From JACDAN01 sp963827705 (GTDB lineage Bacteria > Actinomycetota > Thermoleophilia > Gaiellales > Gaiellaceae), in the NCBI GenBank assembly GCA_963827705.1, contig CAWHBN010000013.1:124001-188000 (forward strand): a DNA stretch of 64,000 nucleotides, in the 5' to 3' direction. The notes below the pieces were generated by a model. It searched no databases, was not told the DNA's origin, and saw nothing but the letters and a program-made list of their open reading frames with translations. Shown piece after piece: positions 35,721-42,910 of the stretch. Numbering within the stretch: position 1 is the stretch's first letter; each line of letters starts with the position of its first letter. The translations under genes and the position numbers were made by a program.

Positions 35721-37090
35721 TTGACCAGCTGGAGACGCCGGAAGGCCCGCGCGTTGGGGATCGCGCCGGCGGCGTCGAAGTCGAACCACTGCTCGAGCAG
35801 CGAGCTGTAGACGCTCCGGAAGTCCACAGTCGCCTTGAGGTTGCCTTCCCGGTCGAGCGCCTGGCGGAGCCGCGGCAGCTCGCCGACCATCTGGCCGCGG
35901 GCTCGGGTGCCCATGACCATGCCGACTCCGGCCGCTCCGTGGTCGGTGCCGCGCGAGCCGTTCTCCTCGGCGCGGCGGCCGAACTCCGACCAGACGAGCG
36001 TGAGCACGCGGTCGGCCAAGCCCCGCGCCTCGAGGTCGCGCTGGAACGCGAGGAGGCTGTCGCCGGTCAGCTTCAGTCCTTGACCCAGCGCCTCAGCCTG
36101 GTCGTCGTGCGTGTCGTACATCCCGTACGCACGCAGTGCGACGCAGCGCAGAGGAAGGCCGGCGCCGAGCATCGCCGCCAGGCCCGAGAGGCGTTTCGGG
36201 AAGCTGCTGCGGTGCTGCGGATAGGCGACCGGGCTCGTGATCCCGGCGCCGTTGAACGGCGCAAGCTGCTGGCGGAGCCGGTTCGCCTGCGCCGCGGTGC
36301 CGGCGATCGACGCGAGAGCCTTGCCACGGGCGCCGCGGGCGCGCCCGAGCGGCGCGAGCGTCCCCAGCATCTCGCGCTCGACCTCGCCCCAGACGCCGGG
36401 CGCCCAGAAGCGGTAGCTGTCCGCGCCGCGCAGCGCCGCGACCGGCGCCTTCCGGGTCGCGAGCGGCGGCGCGAGCTCGCCGTCGAGGCTGAGCCCCTGC
36501 AGCGGGTTGTCCGCTCGCCCGGCCCGGTCGAGATAGCGGCCCATCCAGCCAGTGCGGAGCCCGGGATTCGTCGCGCCGACCTCCCAGTAGTGGCGCGAGG
36601 TGAAGTGGGACTGGTCGGCGTCCGTGTAGCCGACGGTGGGGAGGACGGTGAGCTTGCCCTCGAGGTGCAGCGTCCGGAACGCGGCCGCCTCGGGGTGCCA
36701 GCGCAGCCCTGGATCCTCCGTGAACACGAGCCCTGAGTCCGGCAGCGCAAGCCGCGGCCGCAGCCGCCGGTAGTCGGGATCGGCGACCGGCGCGAGCAGC
36801 GAGAGCGAGTCGGCGCCCCCGTCGAGGAAGACGCTGACGAGCACCGGCTGCGCGGGCGCCGCCTCCGCCGCCTCGAGGATTCCGTCCTCGAAGCCCGGCA
36901 GGGCGAACGACCCGGCCCCGTACACCGCCAGCGCAAGCCCCGCGGAGCGGAGCATGAAGTCGCGGCGGTCGAGACCGGTGCCGGCAGGCATCGGCATGCC
37001 CGGCTCGATCGCCGGCAGCCCGGAGCCCGCCTCGGCGACCGCGCGGCGCAGGAGGGAGGAACGGGAGAACTCGTTGCAGCAGCGGCTCAT
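35717..37090 (-). CDS. DUF1501 family exported protein
   Basis: 457 residues with a twin-arginine signal (LDRRDFMLRSAGLALAVYGAG, about 43-63) and the DUF1501 features LVSVFLDGGADSLSLLAPV, SHFTSRHYWEVG, YDTHDDQ, VWSEFGRR and the GTDHGAAG motif. DUF1501 proteins are alkaline-phosphatase-superfamily-like (sulfatase fold) and nearly always occur beside DUF1800 genes, as here. ATG 37090 overlaps the upstream stop by 4 bases. Function of the pair is unproven. Confidence 0.88.
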   Translation of the reverse strand: MSRCCNEFSRSSLLRRAVAEAGSGLPAIEPGMPMPAGTGLDRRDFMLRSAGLALAVYGAGSFALPGFEDGILEAAEAAPAQPVLVSVFLDGGADSLSLLAPVADPDYRRLRPRLALPDSGLVFTEDPGLRWHPEAAAFRTLHLEGKLTVLPTVGYTDADQSHFTSRHYWEVGATNPGLRTGWMGRYLDRAGRADNPLQGLSLDGELAPPLATRKAPVAALRGADSYRFWAPGVWGEVEREMLGTLAPLGRARGARGKALASIAGTAAQANRLRQQLAPFNGAGITSPVAYPQHRSSFPKRLSGLAAMLGAGLPLRCVALRAYGMYDTHDDQAEALGQGLKLTGDSLLAFQRDLEARGLADRVLTLVWSEFGRRAEENGSRGTDHGAAGVGMVMGTRARGQMVGELPRLRQALDREGNLKATVDFRSVYSSLLEQWFDFDAAGAIPNARAFRRLQLVK

Positions 37091-38436
37091 GAGGTCTGGA
37101 GGTCGGGCGAGACGGCGATCAGCTGGCGGAGGGAGTTCTCGACGAGCGCCGGGTAGCTCCGCCGCTTCCAGTTCTGGTTGGCGGTCCCGAGCGCGCGCTT
37201 GGTGTAGTTGCGGAGGACGCGGCGCGTGCCGGGGGAGAGCTGCGGGTTGCCCCAGAACGCGAGCGCCCGGTCGAGCAGCTTGTCGGCGTCGAACGGCGCC
37301 TGCACCTTGTTCGGGTCGAGCTGCCCGTTTCGCGCGACCCGTCCGGCGATGTCCCACCGGGCCAGGTAGGTCGCCGTGTCGAGCCAGCGGTCGTCGTTCC
37401 AGCCCGACACGTTCGGCGGATAGAAGAGCTGCTGGCCCGCGTTCGCGCAAAGCCACGTCCACGACTCCGTGTCGACTCCCCGGCCGGACGCGCGAAGGAG
37501 CCCCGCGGTGTAGACGATCGGCGGCTTCACCATCCGCGGGCCGTCGTAGAAGTGCGGGTGCTTGAGGATCGCGCGCACGACGGGACGCGCGCTGTACCCG
37601 CTTCGCACGTAGAGCCGCTCGAGCCCGCGCCGGGTTGCGGCCGGCGGCGTCGTCGGGATGAAGTAGCCCCAGAGCTTCGAGACGAAGAACGAGGGGTGCC
37701 GCGGGTGCTTGACGCAGAGCTCGACGGCGTCGCGCCAGTCGAAGCGTCCGCGCCGCCCGAAGATGCGCTTCGAACCGAGGTCGTGGCGTTCGCGGTCGAA
37801 GCGGAAGCGCGTCGGGCCCACGCCCTCGCGCCAGTCGTTCCGGAAGCCCGTCAGCGCGCGCGCCTGCTCCCGGACGTCGCGCTCGGTGTACCCACGTCCG
37901 GCGCCGAGCGTGAAGAGCTCCATCAGCTCACGGGCGTAGTTCTCGTTCGGCGACCACTTCGTGTTGTCGGTCCCGGAGAGCCAGAGCAGCATCGCGGGGT
38001 CGCGTGTGACGGCGAGTGACAGCTGCCGAAAGGAGCCGAGCCAGTAGCGGCGGAAGAGCGCGTTCTGCCGGAGCATGAGCCCCTGCGAGCCGACGCCTTC
38101 GTTCGACGTGGCGAACCAGTCGTGCCAGACGAGCGTCATCCGCTCCATCAGCGGCCGGTTGCCGCGGACCATACGGTCGAGCCACCAGAGATGGTCGTGG
38201 CCCCACGCATCGCGCGGCGCGAGCGGGCGGCCCTTCTCGTCCTTCGGGCGCGGCCCGACGAAACGCTGGCGTCCCGGCGCGGTGAGGGCGCGAACGGACT
38301 CGTTCAGGCCCTGCCTCGCGAGCTTCCTTGCCTGTCCCCGGCGCGGCCCGAAGCCGGCACGCCAGAGCAGGCGCTCGGCCTGCTCGGGGCCGAATTCGCC
38401 CCGGTAGACGGGAATCTTCGCGGCGGCTGACGGCAA
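37087..38436 (-). CDS. DUF1800 family protein
   Basis: 449 residues: AERLLWRAGFGPRRGQ, MERMTLVWHDWFATSNEGVG, QNALFRRYWLGSF, NENYARELMELFTLGAGRGYTERDVREQARALTG and PPNVSGWNDDRWLDT are diagnostic of DUF1800. The likely start is TTG 38436. It is the first gene of the DUF1800-DUF1501-cupredoxin operon. Such pairs have been linked by authors to polysaccharide or extracellular functions, without firm biochemistry. Confidence 0.88.
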   Translation of the reverse strand: MPSAAAKIPVYRGEFGPEQAERLLWRAGFGPRRGQARKLARQGLNESVRALTAPGRQRFVGPRPKDEKGRPLAPRDAWGHDHLWWLDRMVRGNRPLMERMTLVWHDWFATSNEGVGSQGLMLRQNALFRRYWLGSFRQLSLAVTRDPAMLLWLSGTDNTKWSPNENYARELMELFTLGAGRGYTERDVREQARALTGFRNDWREGVGPTRFRFDRERHDLGSKRIFGRRGRFDWRDAVELCVKHPRHPSFFVSKLWGYFIPTTPPAATRRGLERLYVRSGYSARPVVRAILKHPHFYDGPRMVKPPIVYTAGLLRASGRGVDTESWTWLCANAGQQLFYPPNVSGWNDDRWLDTATYLARWDIAGRVARNGQLDPNKVQAPFDADKLLDRALAFWGNPQLSPGTRRVLRNYTKRALGTANQNWKRRSYPALVENSLRQLIAVSPDLQTS

Positions 38437-38548
38437 AACGCTCGTGACCCCTTCGGGGTCAGATCGACCGTCCCTTGAACCCGACGATCCCTCGAACGAG
38501 GGACGATCCGTCTCAAGCGACGGCCCCGGTTGACCGATTGTGCCGCAG
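38437..38548. other. intergenic stretch with two perfect hairpins
   Basis: TGACCCC-TTC-GGGGTCA (38445-38461) and TCCCTCG-AA-CGAGGGA (38488-38503) lie upstream of the DUF1800 start and downstream of nothing on the plus strand. They may be insulating or terminator elements of a dispersed palindromic repeat; no gene is seen. Confidence 0.5.
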
Positions 38549-38635
38549 ATGGCGCTCGCCGGCCTGGGACTCGCAATGATCGCGATCAGCGTCCTGCTCC
38601 TCGTCTGGGCTTTCCCGAACCTGCCCCGCCGGTAG
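38549..38635 (+). CDS. candidate 28-residue single-span membrane peptide
   Basis: ATG 38549 to TAG 38635 encodes MALAGLGLAMIAISVLLLVW followed by AFPNLPRR: one hydrophobic helix and a basic end, the composition expected of a small membrane protein. GTG 38540 would add three residues. No ribosome binding site or convincing promoter is seen. The region 38636-38844 after it shows no gene. Confidence 0.3.
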   Translation: MALAGLGLAMIAISVLLLVWAFPNLPRR

Positions 38636-38844
38636 GAGGGTCTGGCGAAATACCAGCTGTGTCGCCAGGGCGCGCTGCTCGCCCCCAGGTCTGCGTCCTC
38701 AGTCGCGCCCGTATCTCATTCGATACGGGCGCTCCCTGCGTCCTTGCCTGGGAACGAGCATCGCACCCTGGCAACGAGCGATATTCCGCCAAACCCTCCT
38801 AGCGGGGCTAGACCTATCCGAGGCGCTCAGCCAGAGTTCCTCGG

Positions 38845-40623
38845 ATGACCTCCGGTCGCCGGCGTCTCCGCATCGCCCTCTTCCTCGCCGTCGGGCTCGG
38901 CGCAACCGGCCTCTGGCTGGTCGCGTACGGCACGAGCGTCTTCGAGGACATCGACCTCGACACCGTCGACGCCCGCTTCACCGTTCGCGGCGAGCAGTCG
39001 CCGCCCTCGGATCTCGCCGTCGTGAAGATCGACGACGTCACCTTCGACGAGCTGAACCTTCAGTGGCCCTTTCCGCGCTCGAATCACGGCCAGGTGATCT
39101 CACGGTTGAAGGCGGACGGCGCGAAGGTGATCGCGTACGACGTCCAGTTCAGCGAGCCCTCGCCGGACGCCGAGCAGGACAACGCCTTGATGGACGCTGC
39201 CAGGGCGGCCGGGAACGTCGTCTTCGCGACCACCGAGGTGGGTGAGAACGGGGAGCCGAACTTCCTCGGGGGAGCCGAGGGAATCGAGTACGCACGCACC
39301 AGCGTCGGCAACGGGAACTTCGACGACGACCCGGGCGGGATCATCCGCCGGGTCCCGTTCGAGCTGGACCAGCTGAAGAGCTTCGCCGTCGTGGCCGTCG
39401 AGCGGGCGACCGGTGAGCCCGTCGAGCCGTTCTCCGTCGAGACCCGGCTCGTGGACTACCACGGCCCGGTTGGGACGATCCCCTCCGTCTCGTTCTCCCG
39501 CGTGCTCGACGGGAAGTTCGAGCCGGGCTTCTTCAAGGACAAGATCGTCGTCGTCGGCCCCTGGGCGCCGTCGCTGCAGGACGTCCACCCTGTCTCGTTC
39601 GGCGACGACCTGATGCCCGGGCCGGAGATCCAGGCAAACGCGGCCGCGACGATCCTGGACGGGCTTCCCCTACGGCTGGCGCCCGGCTGGCTCGACCTGA
39701 CGCTCATCCTCGTCCTCGGGCTGCTGCCGGCGCTGACGGGGATCCGGCTCTCCCTGCGAGGGACGCTGGTGCTGGCGATCGCTGCGGCCGCCGCGTTCCT
39801 CGTCGCGACGCAGCTCGCGTTCAACGCCGGGCTCGTCATCTCGTTCGTCTACCCCTTCGGCGCGTTGCTCGTCTCGTCAGTCGGGTCGATCGGGGCGCAC
39901 TACCTCCTGGCGGCCTTCGAGCGCGAGCGGGTCAGGGACGTCTTCGCGCGCTTCGTGCCGGCCGCCGTCGTCGACGACGTGCTCAAGCGCACGGACGGGG
40001 ACCTCCGCCTCGGCGGCGTGACGATGGAGGCGACCGTGATGTTCACCGACCTCCGCGGCTTCACCTCGGTGGCCGAGGCGCTGCCGGCTGCCGAGGTCAT
40101 CCAGATCGTCAACCAGTACCTCGACCAGATGACCAAGGCCATCCACGCTCACGGCGGGACGATCGTCTCGTACGAAGGCGACGGGATCATGGCCGTCTTC
40201 GGCGCGCCGATCGAGCAGGTCGACCATGCCGACCGGGCGATCGCGACCGCCCGCGAGATGCTCGAGACGCGGCTGCCCGGCTTCAACGAGTGGCTCGACG
40301 AGCGCAACATCGCGAGCGGCTTCTCCATGGGCATCGGGCTGAACAGCGGCGACGTGGTCTCCGGCAACGTCGGCTCGGAGAGCCGCCTCGAGTACGCGGC
40401 CATCGGCGACACGACGAACACGGCCGCGCGCCTTCAGGGCATGACGAAGGGCACGGCGCATTCCGTCTTCATCTCGGACACGACGGTGCAGCTGCTCCAG
40501 GAGCAGGTGTCCGACCTGGTCTTCGTGGACGAGATGGAGGTTCGCGGCCGGCAGGCGAGCGTGAAGCTCTGGTCGCTGCCCCTCGGCGTGAAGACGACTA
40601 CTCCGCGAACAGGGGGCGGATGA
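38845..40623 (+). CDS. CHASE2-domain class III adenylate/guanylate cyclase
   Basis: 592 residues. The N-terminal helix (LRIALFLAVGLGATGLWLVAYG) is followed by an extracellular CHASE2 sensor (about 30-270: DLAVVKIDDVTFDEL, PRSNHGQVISRLKADGAKVIAYDVQF). Three membrane helices (about 275-350) lead to a C-terminal cyclase domain (about 390-575). The latter has the metal aspartates in VMFTDLRGFTS and YEGDGIMAVFG, and GDTTNTAARLQ. It should make cAMP (or cGMP) in response to an outside signal. Its 3' end overlaps, tail to tail, a cNMP-binding protein gene. Confidence 0.92.
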   Translation: MTSGRRRLRIALFLAVGLGATGLWLVAYGTSVFEDIDLDTVDARFTVRGEQSPPSDLAVVKIDDVTFDELNLQWPFPRSNHGQVISRLKADGAKVIAYDVQFSEPSPDAEQDNALMDAARAAGNVVFATTEVGENGEPNFLGGAEGIEYARTSVGNGNFDDDPGGIIRRVPFELDQLKSFAVVAVERATGEPVEPFSVETRLVDYHGPVGTIPSVSFSRVLDGKFEPGFFKDKIVVVGPWAPSLQDVHPVSFGDDLMPGPEIQANAAATILDGLPLRLAPGWLDLTLILVLGLLPALTGIRLSLRGTLVLAIAAAAAFLVATQLAFNAGLVISFVYPFGALLVSSVGSIGAHYLLAAFERERVRDVFARFVPAAVVDDVLKRTDGDLRLGGVTMEATVMFTDLRGFTSVAEALPAAEVIQIVNQYLDQMTKAIHAHGGTIVSYEGDGIMAVFGAPIEQVDHADRAIATAREMLETRLPGFNEWLDERNIASGFSMGIGLNSGDVVSGNVGSESRLEYAAIGDTTNTAARLQGMTKGTAHSVFISDTTVQLLQEQVSDLVFVDEMEVRGRQASVKLWSLPLGVKTTTPRTGGG

Positions 40624-40969
40624 ACTCGTCGAACGTCTCGCGGTCGCAGCTCGCAACCGTCGAGAGGGTCATCGGCGAGACCGACGCCGTTCGCGGCAGA
40701 TCCATCGCCAGAGCCACCTCGCCGAAGTAGTCGCCCGGCTTGAGGATGCGACGGAGGCCGCGGTCGTCCTGGGTCACCGAGAGGAGCCCGTTGAGAACGA
40801 CGTAGAAGCGGTCGCCCTCGTCCCCTTCGCGGAGCAGCGGCTGCCCCGGGCCGACCTCCTCGCGCCGCATCCGGTGCGCGAGCTTGGTGAGCTGCTCGCC
40901 CGGTAGCTCTGCCAGGAGGCCGATCCGCGACAGCTCGGTCACGGAAGCGGGGATGTGTCGGGGACTCAT
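40598..40969 (-). CDS. stand-alone cyclic-nucleotide-binding domain protein
   Basis: 123 residues containing only a cNMP-binding fold: LLAELPGEQLTKLAHRMRREEV, GQPLLREGDEGDRFYVVLNGLLSV, and the phosphate-binding-cassette region KPGDYFGEVALAMDLPRTASV with the conserved Glu and Arg. There is no helix-turn-helix, so it is not a Crp-type regulator by itself. It overlaps the end of the cyclase by 26 bases on the opposite strand, making it a candidate receptor for that cyclase. ATG 40969 follows an AGG-type site and a strong 5' hairpin. Confidence 0.85.
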   Translation of the reverse strand: MSPRHIPASVTELSRIGLLAELPGEQLTKLAHRMRREEVGPGQPLLREGDEGDRFYVVLNGLLSVTQDDRGLRRILKPGDYFGEVALAMDLPRTASVSPMTLSTVASCDRETFDEFIRPLFAE

Positions 40970-40980
40970 GCTGGCCTCCG

Positions 40981-41006
40981 TTGGGGGAACCGCCCGGTTC
41001 CCCCAA
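40981..41006 (-). promoter_or_regulatory. strong hairpin in the leader of the cNMP-binding gene
   Basis: A perfect 11-bp stem (TTGGGGGAACC 40981-40991, GGTTCCCCCAA 40996-41006) with loop GCCC ends 11 bases upstream of the minus-strand ATG at 40969. It could attenuate the gene or terminate transcription arriving from the small acidic gene upstream. Confidence 0.5.
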
Positions 41007-41054
41007 ACCCCTTCCACCGGTCCGCTCGCGCGGACAGGCCGCGTTGCGGCCGCC

Positions 41055-41183
41055 TCACGAGTCCGAGTCGTCCTCGGGGAGGTCGTCGTCCTCGTGACCG
41101 GGGCCTTCGGCTGCCTGCGATTCCGGCAGCTGCTCGGGCGCCTGCTCGTGCTCCTCTGGTGTGGGTGCTGGATCCTCGTGCAC
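41055..41183 (-). CDS. small acidic protein, hypothetical
   Basis: GTG 41183 to TGA 41055 encodes 42 residues rich in Glu, Asp and Pro (start HEDPAPTPEEHEQAPEQLPE, end DDDLPEDDSDS). The predicted pI is very low and the chain probably disordered. AACAAT lies 6 bases upstream, consistent with the leaderless promoters of this genome, and is the reverse face of the NUDIX gene's TATTGT. It could be co-transcribed with the cNMP-binding gene. Confidence 0.4.
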   Translation of the reverse strand: MHEDPAPTPEEHEQAPEQLPESQAAEGPGHEDDDLPEDDSDS

Positions 41184-41188
41184 GGCCC

Positions 41189-41194
41189 TATTGT
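41189..41194 (+). promoter_or_regulatory. -10 box of leaderless NUDIX gene
   Basis: TATTGT lies 8 bases before GTG 41203, and no ribosome binding site is present. Confidence 0.5.
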
Positions 41195-41202
41195 TGCGAT
41201 CC

Positions 41203-41721
41203 GTGGGAGAGCTCGACGTTTGGAGGCGCTGCCCGCTCTGCGCGGCGACCGTCCGACACCTGGCGGGACGCGTGGAGTGCCCCGAGTGCGGCTTCGTTCA
41301 GTACGCCAACCCGAAGCCGACGGCGTCCGCCCTCGTCGTGGACGACGAGGGGCGGGTGATGTTCGCGAGGCGCGCACACGAGCCGTCCGCCGGCAAGCTC
41401 GATCTGCCCGGCGGCTTCGTCGAGGAGGGGGAGGATCCGCTCGACGCCCTCCACCGGGAGTTGCGCGAAGAGGCTGGGATCGGCCTGCGCGACACCGAGT
41501 TCGTCGGTGTGTTCATGGACTGGTACCGGGCCGGGTCGCGCGAGGTCTCGACGATGAACCTGTACTGGAGCGCCCGCATCGCCGACGGAGTGCCTACGCC
41601 CGACGACGACGTCCTGGAGTTCGCCTTCTTCGATCCGGACGAGATCCCCTGGGGAGACGTGGCGTTCCCGCACATCGCCGACGTGATCTCAGCCTGGCGG
41701 GGCAGGCAGCAAGACGCGTAG
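41203..41721 (+). CDS. NUDIX hydrolase with N-terminal zinc ribbon
   Basis: 172 residues. A four-cysteine zinc ribbon (CPLCAATVRHLAGRVECPEC) precedes the NUDIX domain, whose box GGFVEEGEDPLDALHRELREEAGI matches Gx5Ex7REUxEExGU. This arrangement resembles NADH pyrophosphatase (NudC) and related ADP-sugar enzymes; the NudC SQPWPFPxS array is absent, so the nucleotide substrate is open. The GTG start is set by the TATTGT promoter 8 bases upstream. The 3' end overlaps the lipid kinase gene on the other strand by 33 bases. Confidence 0.85.
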   Translation: MGELDVWRRCPLCAATVRHLAGRVECPECGFVQYANPKPTASALVVDDEGRVMFARRAHEPSAGKLDLPGGFVEEGEDPLDALHRELREEAGIGLRDTEFVGVFMDWYRAGSREVSTMNLYWSARIADGVPTPDDDVLEFAFFDPDEIPWGDVAFPHIADVISAWRGRQQDA

Positions 41722-42490
41722 CGCGAGGGGCTCGATCGTGAACTCGAGCGGCGTTTCGAACTCCGCCGGCTCGCCGTCGACCGCTGCTTTGATCCGGTGT
41801 CGCGCTGCATCGATCGTCAACGACGTGCAGGCGCGTTCATCCCACTCGGAGAACCGCCAGCCGGTGGCGAGATACAGGTGCAATCGCCCCTCGTCGAGCC
41901 GCTCCCGCTCGCCGATCGACAGCAGCTCGAGCTTGTAGTCGTTGTTCGAGACGAGTGCGACGCTGGCCTCGACCGGCTCGCCGTCGATCGTCAGGCCGAG
42001 AGGCTCGCGATTCGTGATCGTCAGGAGCAGGGCGCGCAGCCGCGCAAAGGCGTCCCTCCGACGCCGGTGATGTTCTCGCCGGTGGACGAGCGCCGCGTAG
42101 TGACCGAGGCTGACGTTGTTGAGAAAGAGGTCGCCCGCGATCCGGCCCACATCGATGCGCCGTTCCCGCCCACTGAAGGAGTCGAGCGCCGCGATCGGGT
42201 CGTCGCGGTCGAGCCCGATGTCGCGCGCGAAGTGGTTGCGCGTCCCGAACGGCACGCAGACGAACGGGAGGTCGCGCTCGAGCGGCCACCTGCGCCACCT
42301 GCGCGAGCGACCCGTCGCCGCCGGCCATCCCGAGCGCCTCGGCGTCGGCCCCACGGGCGAGGTCTGCAGCCTCGTCGCCCTCGGCGAGGACGTGGACGGC
42401 GACACCGCGTTCCTCGGCGGCCGAGACGAGCTCATCCGCGCTCGGGGAGTCGTCGCCCGAGCGCGGATTGATGAGGAGGAAACCGGCTAC
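41689..42490 (-). pseudogene. diacylglycerol kinase-like lipid kinase (YegS/DagK family), frameshifted
   Basis: N-terminal part VAGFLLINPRSGDDSPSADEL...GMAGGDGSLAQVAQVA (nucleotide-binding GGDGS) is in one frame. The continuation LERDLPFVCVPFGTRNHFARDIG (PxGTxN motif)...LFLNNVSLGHYAAL is in another from about 42287, consistent with one inserted base. No ATG, GTG or TTG precedes the N-terminal segment in frame before the trxA stop codon, so the start is also unclear. Either the gene is decaying or the sequence has two errors here. Confidence 0.75.
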
Positions 42491-42822
42491 CCGGCGCCGT
42501 TCTCGGAGAGCCCGAGCTGGCGTTCGAGCGCTCCCTTGGGCTGCGCCCCGAGCGCTGCGGCCGCCGGCTCGCCGTCCTTGAAGAGCACCATGGTCGGAAT
42601 CGACGCGATCCCGTAGCGCTGGGCGATCGACGGCTGCTCGTCGATGTTGATCTTCACGAGCTTCAGCTGGCCCTGCCGCTCCTCGGCGATCTTGTCGAGG
42701 ATTGGCGAGACCATGTGGCACGGCTGGCACCACTCGGCCCAGAAGTCCACGAGGACCGGGGTGTCGGAGGAGAGCACTTCCTGGTCGAACGTCTCCTCGG
42801 TTACGGCCTGTGCGTCTGACAT
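42487..42822 (-). CDS. trxA: thioredoxin
   Basis: General dithiol reductant. 111 residues with PVLVDFWAEWCQPCHMVSPIL (active site WCQPC rather than the common WCGPC), KINIDEQPSIAQRYGIASIPTMVLF with the cis-proline, and the family length. The CxxC variant may alter redox potential. It starts 88 bp from the divergent ileS start codon. Confidence 0.94.
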   Translation of the reverse strand: MSDAQAVTEETFDQEVLSSDTPVLVDFWAEWCQPCHMVSPILDKIAEERQGQLKLVKINIDEQPSIAQRYGIASIPTMVLFKDGEPAAAALGAQPKGALERQLGLSENGAG

Positions 42823-42897
42823 CTATGAGTTCCTTTCAGGGTTCAACGGTTCGGGAAGGGTAACGAGTGTCCCGGCTGAGCTGTTCCCGCGCCTCCG

Positions 42898-42903
42898 TAA
42901 AAT
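42898..42903 (+). promoter_or_regulatory. -10 box of leaderless ileS
   Basis: TAAAAT lies 7 bases before ATG 42911, leaving no room for a leader, so no T-box can precede the coding sequence. Confidence 0.65.
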
Positions 42904-42910
42904 CGAACGC

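Noticed and set aside
42823..42910. T-box or other leader riboswitch for ileS
   Set aside because: The TAAAAT box lies 7 bases from the ATG, leaving no leader, and no T-box consensus is visible.
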